Of a stretch of 64,000 nucleotides of DNA, positions 12,845 through 22,400 are shown in pieces. Origin of the DNA: Pelodera strongyloides (lineage: Eukaryota > Nematoda > Chromadorea > Rhabditida > Rhabditidae); contig JAANDG010000310.1 in the NCBI GenBank assembly GCA_036852015.1, positions 105,126 to 169,125 on the forward strand. Direction: 5' to 3'. The notes beneath the pieces were generated by a model. It ran no database searches, had not been told where the DNA came from, and saw only the letters and a list, made by a program, of their open reading frames with translations. Positions within the stretch are counted from its first letter, which is position 1. Each line of letters opens with the position of its first letter. Both the position numbers and the translations under genes were made by a program.

Positions 12845-13100
12845 ATGGCGCGTTGTGCCGGCTTGGCGCCGCCCAAGCCGGTGGGCGCGTGTCCCAGACA
12901 ATGAACGCGGGACACTGTTCTGCGCTCGCTCAACGCAGCGCGTTGTGCCGGTTTGGCGCCTCTCAAGCGGATGGGCGCATGTCCCAGACAATGAACGCGG
13001 GACACTCTCGCTCAACGCAGCGCATTGTGCCGGTTTGGCGCCCCTCAAGCGGATGGGCGCGTGCCCCAGACAATGAACGCGAGACACTGCTCGCTCAACG
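12845..13100 (+). repeat. GC-rich tandem repeat, ~70-85-bp unit, three copies
   Basis: The unit GCGTTGTGCCGG, TTTGGCGCC, TCAAGCGGATGGGCGC, CCAGACAATGAACGCG recurs three times and is much more GC-rich than its surroundings. It gives open frames on both strands that are repeat artefacts. Confidence 0.85.
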
Positions 13101-13987
13101 CTAACAGACGAGAGGATACTGTAGGTGCAAATTTCATGACCGATTGTTTGCTTTCATGACACTACATATATAGACTATATACAAAGACAGCGCAAAAAAT
13201 GTAATTTTGTAAAGCCAGAGCTTTAGGAGCAAATACACTATTACTTAGATCTTCACTGTGAACTGTGAATGCCGAACTGCATTGCAAAATCATATTTGGT
13301 ATCTAGGCTCTGTGTCCTTACATCAACTTGTCTTTATTTTTATGCGTAGTGCTGTGTTGTGGTGTTTTACATATTGCGGACATTTTACTTTATAACGTAA
13401 AAACTGTGTAAAACGCTGGCTGTATGGTATAGCAACCGTGATGTTTCGGGTACGTGGAAGAAAACATAATAAATTGATTTGTTTATTGCATTGATTATTA
13501 AACACACTTATTATGCTGAGGTATATTATTGTCGATTGAAATGTACAGTTGAAAGACTGAAGACGAGATCCACTGATGAGAAACGGACGCGGATGAAATC
13601 ACTTCTAAAATTAGCATATGTTACATTGTGAGTAATCTCTAGTATAAACTAAAAATAGAACTTGGAATTGGTAACGACACATAAATGTTTCTTGACTTCC
13701 GAAATAGTGCGCAGTGGTTTGTGGAACGTACGCTGAACAACGATGTGTCATGTTCTATAAGCAAATTATATCCCGTCCAGTGCAGGAAAGACACGGGAGG
13801 CACAGAAATTTGCATATAATGCATGCGAGCGGTAAAACGCGCCACAATCTGTGTGTGCTACCCAATTGCTACCCAATTCCAAATCTGCTGCCCAATTCTG
13901 CTTTAACTTCTGTAGCAATTCTACTTCTTATTATATACGGTAAATGCTTACATAAATAAATGTTATATATTTTTTGAATTCACTCAC

Positions 13988-14257
13988 CTTGGCGACTTTC
14001 TTTGCACCAGGCTTAGGCTTGGCGGCCTTGGGCTTTGCCGCCTTTTTGGTCACCTAAATATACAATAAGTATATCAGAGAAGACTAATAGTAAAATAAAG
14101 TAAGCCACATTATACGGTACTTATTGCGCCCAGAATAGGCTTTGACCGGTAAGGATTAAAATGTAACTCTACGGTAGTTAGCGGTAAATTTCCCTACCTT
14201 CTTGACCTTTGGTGCCTTGGGCTTGGTGGCTTTCTTTGAGGATTTGGCAGCGACCAT
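13988..14257 (-). CDS. histone H1-tail-like lysine/alanine/proline-rich protein, partial
   Basis: Two minus-strand exons, 14198-14257 and 13988-14053, both in phase 0 with good splice sites (GTAGGG and GTGAGT donors, TATTTAG acceptor). The first begins MVAAKSSKKATKPKAPKVKK and the second reads VTKKAAKPKAAKPKPGAKK with VAK after it. This composition is that of histone H1 C-terminal tails, which bind linker DNA. The winged-helix globular domain was not seen, so it could be an H1 with further exons, a tail-only H1-like or sperm basic protein, or another lysine-rich nuclear protein. Continuation below 13988 was not found. The codons (AAG, GCC, CCC) are more GC-rich than the surroundings, which supports real coding. 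Confidence 0.6.
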
Positions 14258-14624
14258 TATGGCGATGAGAGAACTTTTGGAAAGGGTGGCTGTCAGCTGT
14301 GCGGGGTACCAACACAAAGAGAGGGAGAAAGGGAATAACCCCAGAAGAGAGATGGGAGGCTCCGCCCACTTACGAAGTCTACCGTATACTTGTCTGAACT
14401 CTCATTCTTAGCCCTATATCTACGTATTCTGATGGTTTGGAGCCTCTCCGCGGAGAGTGCTCTCTCAGTTCTCGTACGCTGTTACGTTTTCCTATCGGAA
14501 ATTCTCTAGGTTCCCTCGCCAAGGCTCTAACTACCCTAACCGTCTGCACTCTGACAAAATGGTGCGCAATGGTCCTCGCGACATGAGTGACATTCACACC
14601 AACGATGAGGGATAATGGATATCG

Positions 14625-14890
14625 AAGAGAGAGAGAGAACGGGGAGGAGAGCGACGAGATAGTGATCGAGAGACGTTCAGACAATCATATGATGATAGAA
14701 GAGAGAGAGAGAGAGAGAGAGTTAGACGGTCAGAGTGGTGGGTGTCACGAGGACGCGGAAACAAGATTGAAGCGATGTTGGAGCACCAGAGGATAAACAA
14801 GAGAGTGAGAGAGAGATACAGAGAGTAAGAGGGCAAAGAGAGTGAGACAGAGAGGAAGAGCGAGACGGAGAGAGAGACGGTGAGAGAGGG
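14625..14890 (+). repeat. interrupted GA microsatellite
   Basis: Several GAGA blocks in about 270 bases. Long serine/leucine-rich frames on the minus strand are repeat artefacts. Confidence 0.85.
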
Positions 14891-15112
14891 AGAAAGAGAA
14901 ATATGAGATGAATAGGAACTTGGGTTGGCGAGCCGGTATCACGCGCTGGTGCTAACAAAGGGTAGCTCTCCGGGAAGCCCACCCTACGAGAGAAAACTAA
15001 TGGAGAGACAAACAAATGTGCATGGCGTAAAGTAGGTCGAAATAAGTGACAACACAGCTGAAAGTAAATGTTTGAAAGCTGAAAATTATATCGATTAGCA
15101 GATATATCAATG

Positions 15113-15395
15113 TTAGGGGGACGTGGCGCAGTGGCAAGCGCCTTGCTCCGCGCCGCCGGTCGTTGGTTCGATCCCGGCCCGGAACCCCTTCACCCCATCA
15201 AAAGTGTAAAAGTTGGTAGCTGGGTAAAACTGGCTGAGATAAATCGGCTTCCCGAGAAATTGGCCTCCGGGAAGTTCAAAGGCCAGTGTCTGGCTTCAGA
15301 AATGAACCGGACCTCGGTGCACCATTTCTGCTGATTCGGTTGATATAACCCGGTATTCTTTATCTCTTTTATCTTTATAGCTATGTTGAAATTTG
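15113..15395 (+). mobile_element. tRNA-derived SINE, full length
   Basis: Box A TGGCGCAGTGG at 15124-15134 and box B GGTTCGATCCC at 15165-15175 form the tRNA-like head. The body contains GGGAAGTTCAAAGGCCAGT and GATTCGGTTGATATAACCCG, followed by a simple TCTTTTATCT tail. A second copy of the body and tail lies at 33707-33835, which defines it as a dispersed family. Confidence 0.85.
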
Positions 15396-16475
15396 AAACT
15401 AGGAAAAAAGACTAGAAAACGAATTGTTGCTATCGCGCCATGAACAATAGCAACGTAGAATGCTCAGACATACAACATATTTATTTCACATCTGGAAAAT
15501 ATCATAAACTTGAGTTGTGATGTGCGTTTCAATGACTACTGCTTCCATTTTCATCTACGATCGGGGTAATTCGGCTTTAGTGACGATGATCATACATGGT
15601 GCGGGCACGATGATTTACCTTCCATTGTTGAAACATTACAAAACCTTCAATACGACGTTGTTCCCAATATAAAATACTAACCTTTAAAAGACTATTGAAA
15701 TCATCAGACATTACTCAAATTCTAAATAGTTTCGAAGAAAATGAGTCGTATATTCCAAGGAATTGAAATCTTCTATTAGAGTTTGCCCATAGGTAAAATC
15801 ACTTACGCGGACCTGAAACGATACATGCCTTATGCATTCTGAGCCTGGTCCACTAACGAACTCGCATTCAAGTGGCAGATCCCGAACATCAGGACCCTTG
15901 TTTGATACTTTCAGTCAGTCACTGACGAGGTAACATCGTTTGTGAATCGTTGGCGTCCTCTACTACGCCAGAAGCAGAAAAAATAACAAGATACCGAACC
16001 AATCAATTAATCCAACCAAATATAAACCAGCTTCCAACCTTGTAGTTATAAATCAGTGACTTACTCAATACGACACAAGTTGAACAATAACCAGAAAATT
16101 TTAGAAGCAGCTTTTTAGTCAACATAACAATGACCATTGCGCGAGAACCAACAATACTAAGTGTAAGCAATTCCCAACTAAACTCATTGTCAAAAATCAG
16201 AACTAGTCCAGTTGGTGTGTTGATGTGTGTTATGTTTTTAAAGTGATGAATACTTCTGTCTGACCAGGTATCGGAACGGAGGTTGAAAACGGTCCATGTT
16301 GTACAAAGTAAAGCTGGGGGACAAATCGAAAGTAGTATTTGTTTTCAAATTCGCTTCACGGAACTCTACCCTAATAGCAGCATGCGCTCTCAAAGTAGAA
16401 TTCGCCTGCAATTGTAGCGATAAAACGTGTCGAGAAAAAAACCCGGCGCAAATCAAATTACAATTAGAAAGAATA

Positions 16476-16481
16476 TTTATT
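16476..16481 (-). terminator. polyadenylation signal AATAAA of the EGF-like secreted gene
   Basis: Minus-strand AATAAA 14 bases beyond the TAA at 16495. It supports a genuine 3' end and hence a secreted rather than membrane product. Confidence 0.55.
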
Positions 16482-16494
16482 ATACGAAGGAACA

Positions 16495-19400
16495 TTAGTA
16501 AAAGATTGATTTGAAGAAACTTCTCGAAGCAGGTTTTGCCACACACTTCTGTGTGTTTCCAGGTGGATTTTCGTAGCCATCTTTACATTCACACTGAAAA
16601 TAAACGAATATAAATTTAGAAAATTTGGGTTGCCTAAGACCATTTATTACGTTGCAAAATCCCGGCAGAACTCTGGCCTCCAACCGCGCAGCGCCCCTTC
16701 TTTTTGCACCCCCCCCCCCCCCCCACCCAAAAAAAAATTTGGTTGCCACCCCCCCCCCCCCCCACGCGCAGCCCCCCTTTTTGCCCCCCCCCCCACGCGG
16801 CTGGTCGGGGGTCAGGGGTGCGCTGCGGGGTTGAGGTCCCCGAGCACCGCGCACCCAGCCGCGTAGTTTGCATGCTACGCGGCTGGGTGCGCCCCCTCTG
16901 CGCGGTCCGCGGTTGTTTACGCCCGCACTGGAAACTGCGCGGCTGGCTACGTGTGCAAGTGCGCACTCCAATTTGCGCTGCGTACCCAGGAAAGATATAG
17001 TTTGCGCAGCAAAAGTATATGGAAAAGGCATGAGGCCGGATTACTCGGCAACAATATGCAAATTTCTCTCAACGTTTCCATTCGGATGCCATTTCTTTGC
17101 AGGACTCAACCCCCTTCCCCCACCAATAAGCTCGATTATCGAGAAAAAAGAAGCGATCGAGGTGCGCAGTTTCTAATACCAAGAAAATAAACATTTTATT
17201 TTCTTGGTACACTGTTTTAGCACTCGTTCAGATACGAAAACAGTGCCTCATTGTGAGCTATAAGCGAGAGTGCGGGTTCGACACTTGCATTTCCTTTTTT
17301 TGCTACGATGAATTCCTGCAATGTTGCGGCAACGCTGTATGTGTTCATTTTATTAATTGAATAAAGAGTTATATAAACTTATAAGTAATTATTTTGGTTC
17401 AAAGGTTCACCTTGTAAGTGCAGTGATCCTGTACTGCCTCGTCAATTGAACATGTTCCGCTGGTTGATGGGCAGTTGACCCTACTGGGCATATAACCCAG
17501 GCAGGGATCCGTTTTTGCTAAATAGAAAATATGAGGTTTTAAAGTGAATAAATACATTGCTAGAATATCGGGCGGTGAGAGCCCGATGCGAAGACTAGGT
17601 CAAAAGGCGCCTGATAAAAAAAATCGAATAAAAAAATCTGCCGCTATACATCTAATTGGTAAGCTCGCGAGAACTTGACTGCTGGCTTTAAAGTCTTAAA
17701 GCGAATAACGGCCGGTTTTTGGAACGTATCTTGGATAGGTGCCTTCATCGGTACGCTAAGTGGGGGTCGTCTTGGGGTCCATTTTTTATTCTAAACTTAC
17801 TCATCTGCATATGATGCACGGGGCTGCAGTACGTGAAAATACGTTTCAAAAACAGGTTGTTATTTCGCTTTCACCATCAGAATCAGAGTTTCGCGATGCT
17901 TAAAGCGAAATACAGGCCGGTTTTTGAAACGCATTGCATACACCTGCTTTATTATGCATCATATGCAAATGAGCAAAAATTAGTATAAGAACTAGACCCG
18001 AGTCAGACACCACTTTGCATAAATGCATAGGAATGCAAGTACTTGAGATGCGTTTCAAAAACCGGCCGGTATTTCGCTTTAAAGGGTCCGGCTCACGAGT
18101 AATTAATACTTTTGCTAGTGTTAAATAATATTCGGGTTCTCGATACGAGTTGACACATGGGTTAGTTACATCACAAAGATGCGCACAGGAACATATGTAA
18201 ATAAAAAATTAAATTAAATTAAGACAGTAAAACGGTAAAAAAGGAAATGTGTACAGGTAACCGGAAATACAGAGTCGGGATATTATAAAGTCAGGATATT
18301 ATAATTGATCGGTTCCTAGTGGCTATAATTGCAAAAATACGGAGAGTCGGGATATTGACGTGTTTCATAGCTATGCTCTCTGCACAATGACTTTCCCATG
18401 TGTAAACTCATCATCATTTATATCATGTGTAAACTCATCATCATTTATATGATGCACACTTATATATTTTATATAATGTGTCAATAAATTATATTATATT
18501 ATAACTCGTACGGAGAACTGGAATTATGTTAAACCAGCAAAATTATGTTTTTCTCGTGAGCCTGACACTTTAATACTCACTCCAGCTATTTATGATGATG
18601 TGTCCATGTGCATGAAACTCGATTAGGTGAAAATAAACATACATATTAATCTTAGGGCACCTGCGAGGCGAGGTTCGAATTTACGCTTTTCATATTAGGC
18701 AAAAAAATCATATAAAGGTGAGACGCCCTTACTGTTGCATTCTCCTGATGCGTCTGCCGTGTAGCACACGAAACAACTGCAGCTCTTCGTTCCGAAGGCA
18801 TCAACTATGCAAGTTCCGTTTCCGCATTCAAATCCAGCACATGGGCTTTCTGAAAGCATAAATGAGCGTGCTTGTTTGTTTAGTTGTTTGTGGCAGTACT
18901 AGTAGTGACCGTGATCAATCCACAAGATTCCCCATGTCCTGTCTATACAAAATTTGCGTAAATGCATAAGAGTTGACCATTATCCATTTCTTTTAAAGCG
19001 AAATGCTAGCCTCTTTGGAAAATTTGCATATGATAAGCAAATCCTATGTATCCTATGCTAATTTTGTACGATTGCCGTGGACGATCGTACAAAATTAGCA
19101 TAGGATACATAGGATTTGCTTATCATATGTAAATTTTCCAAAGGGGCTAGCATTTCGCTTTAAGAGGTGCTTACGGCTCGAGTACCCATATACAGAGACG
19201 CTTACACAAACATACACTCTTACCTGTTGTAATATTCAACGAGAAATTGATCAAATCAGTCAGTTCGGTTGCAGAGTACTGTAGAATAACTATAGTGGTT
19301 GCTGTGTTCAGCGTCTCATTCACATCCTTTCCGGTTTCACTAAAATATTTACAAGGTAAAGGAAATACTAAAATTTCTATAATCAAAATCGGGTGGAGTG

Positions 19401-22400
19401 CGGGCTAGGGTCTGGCGTGCAGATGGCACGGAAATCAATTCAGAATAAAATGCACTTCGCACATTTATCCAAGCATTATCGTGAAAAGATGCAGGACTTG
19501 GCAAGAGCCTGGTGAGACTGCTCCAACATTGCGTGAGAATTACGGCGGTGCCGACTCCAAACAGTGGTTTTGCCGACCCAACTCCCACGCCTTTTTCAAA
19601 TTTTTCGACCCGGGGCGGAAACTAGGACCGTGCAGAGTCGGACTTCGCTTTAGTTGGGTCGGCACTTTGGGTCGGAGAGGAACATAGTAGTTATAAAACT
19701 CTGAACTTTTGCAGTGTTGAAAGTTGAGTTTTTGTTTGCGCGTACATTTTCTAACAAGTTCCATTGTAAAGCAACGTGTTTATAGCCGTATGTGTAAAAT
19801 GTGCAAGTAGAATCATCGAAGGTGATATTCTGCCGAAGTTCACATCCAATCGGGGAGGTGCCTGTGAGGTCTCAGCAAGGACATAAAAATACAAATTACT
19901 AACTCGAGAAGTGTCTTTCCCGTCGTACCGTCAATTGCAGTTAGTCGTACAGTTGAGCCATTTAACTGAGCGGCAATGTCAATGAAAATGGGATAATTGT
20001 CTCCAGATATGATCTAAACATTGAATGTATCGTAGTTATGGAAGATCTATGCATTACGCTTGACTACACTAAGCAAGGACAACATGACTTCATCATTTCA
20101 TTGTGTTGCGCACTATGTGGTTTTATTTATTTAATAAATAAACCAACAACAAACAAATTTGGCCATGGGATTGTTTGCTGTTTTAGCACCTCAGTTGCTC
20201 AGAAAGGAAATGAAAAAAAATATATTGAAAGAACGTCACACACTCTTATTTCTTAGCAACTCACCTTTGTGCTGCAATTGAAGTTCAGTGCACTTTCGTA
20301 CGAGACAGAAGTAGAATTGTCCGCAAACACAGTGACCGCGGAAGCACACGGCGTTGCTCCTAAATAAATCAATACATGATATAATCCACGATTAACTCTA
20401 TAGAATTAAGGCAACAATATGTTTATTTGTGAAAAGCATTTTTGACCGTTTGCATTCCCATATGTTGTATGCAAATGAATATAATAATAATAAAAACCGC
20501 GCAATATCATGCATTTTTTTGCACGCTGGTTTTCATGGTAAGCAGTAAGCAGTACAGTTTACCATAGGTTTCAAAAGCTGACTGTTGGTAAGATGAGAAT
20601 GTTATTAAATTAAAGCAAAATACCAGCCGGTTTTTGAAACGCATTGTGTGTGGACAACTGGACTCTTGCGTGTTTATGCTAATTCGAATTTAGCTCGATT
20701 TTTTATTCCAATTTATGTTCATTTGCATAAGCTGCATAAGAATGCTGGTGTGCTCGATGTGTTTCAAAAACCGGCCGGTGTTTCGCTTTAAGCACAGGTA
20801 GCTGCGCGCGTAGCGCGGAACATTAGAGGTTCGACTCCTTTCAGCGTTACAGTTTGACAATTTGTGGGGTAACTACAATTAGTGAACCAGCATTATGCCT
20901 AGGCCTATACGCCTTAGAGCCGATGTGTACCTAACAACAATTAGGATACAAATTGTATAACGTCGTTATCATGTATGTGTGCTTACTTGGCGCTGTCGTA
21001 GGTCCTGGTGTGGTAGTAGGTGGCTGAAAATAAATAAACAAACAATAAACAAATAAATAAATAGTAAACAAATAAAAAATTGTAAAATAAAAAATAAAAA
21101 ATAAGGCCTACCGGGGTGAAGCAATTACTGTTTGCCAAGCAGACTAGAATGCTATCCAGTGAATCGGCTTCTTCTTTTTGAATTTCAAAAGCAGAAACAG
21201 CGTTCGGAATAGTTTGATTAAGAGCATTCAGATCAAATTGCATGGTTTCCACTAAAAAAAAATTATTTTTTTTGCTTTTTGAATTGTTGGCAACCTGCCA
21301 GTATCAGACGTCTTTACAAGGGTATCTGTCTGGTTGAAAAATGTTCTCATTTATCATTTTTTTTCATATAAGAAAAAAATGGCCCTCGGAAGGAAATAAA
21401 TGGTGAGGTACGGGAACGGTACAAAAAAAATGCAAAAATACTCATTTCCAGCTTTCCCCATATCGCTGAAACCTTTCATTCTCTTCAACTTTACTGGCAG
21501 CCGAAAGCGCCAGTTTGTAAGTAGTTATCTTCTGCTTACGAACACATTTGCCATAATAATAAAAAAGTTGCCCACGTTCGGTTTGTGCATCCTGAAGTTG
21601 TGAGATAAGGTCCGAATTGGTGGGGTCCAGGTCCTCTTTCAGTTGAATTAGCTCGTCTTCCAAGCTGTGAATGGAAATGAGATAGGAAAGGAATAAAAAA
21701 TTCGGATTACTTGGATACAAACAATTATAAATAAATGTCGCAAGAAAAAGGCTTGGAAATTATAAATGTCGTCAAACTTTAAACCATTGTTTTGTATGTG
21801 CACCACCCTTGAATAAAAGTGCACGCTCTTGAATTATGAACAATTTTTTTGTAAATAAGCTATAAAGAGACACACTTGGTAGAGGAGCGAAGAGGGGATT
21901 GAGCGAATAAGAGAGAAAGATGCATAAGGAGATAAAGATTAGGTGTAGAGAGAGCGAGAGACAGAGAGAGAGGGAGAGAGAGAGAGAGAGAGAGGGGGAG
22001 ACAAAGACAGAGGCGAATAGATAGAGAGAGAGAGAAAGAGGAAGAGATAATGCACATACTCGTGCACTGCGTCTTGTAGGAGAACGAGCTTCTGTAGAAG
22101 AGTCGTCGGATCAGTGTTGTCCAAAGGAATTGACCATTTCATTGTCGTCTGCAATACACTATTTATACTTACTTCACTTTATTTCTCTCTCTCTATATCT
22201 CTCTCTCTCCTCTCTCACTGGTAATTCTCTCTGACTCTCTCTCTGACTCTCTCTCTCTCTCTCTCTCCTCTCTCTTGGTAATTTTTTTTAAATATACGGA
22301 TGATAAAGATAGAGAAACAGTAACATCACAAAACCGACCAGCTCTACTGTAGTAGTCGGAGCAGTTGTCTAAAACAGGTACAATAAAAAAAGTGCAATAA

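Larger units (their letters stand above)
10826..13987. other. interval between dehydrogenase and H1-like exons
   Basis: Should contain the 5' exon of the dehydrogenase, ending one base into a codon, but no convincing candidate was found. Otherwise it holds a Helitron-like element, a SINE-like stretch, CT-rich microsatellite, a TTAA-flanked MITE and a GC-rich tandem repeat. Nothing else recognised. Confidence 0.5.
14258..16475. other. interval with microsatellite and SINE
   Basis: Holds a long GA-rich microsatellite and a tRNA-derived SINE (listed). The presumed promoter of the H1-like gene lies just above 14257, but no TATA box or other element stands out. Confidence 0.5.

Noticed and set aside
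12845..13100. CRISPR-like array
   Set aside because: Units are head-to-tail copies without unique spacers, in a eukaryotic genome; no CRISPR array exists in this window.
16495..17000. Long proline/glycine-rich frames
   Set aside because: Translations of poly-C runs in an intron; only 16495-16593 is a real exon.
18993..19163. microRNA gene
   Set aside because: Near-perfect arms, TTAA ends and several dispersed copies mark it as a mobile element; a small-RNA product is possible but not shown.
19904..19928. Longer version of exon 19929-20013 using the GTTAGT donor
   Set aside because: It breaks the frame with the next exon, whereas the GTACGA donor keeps it.
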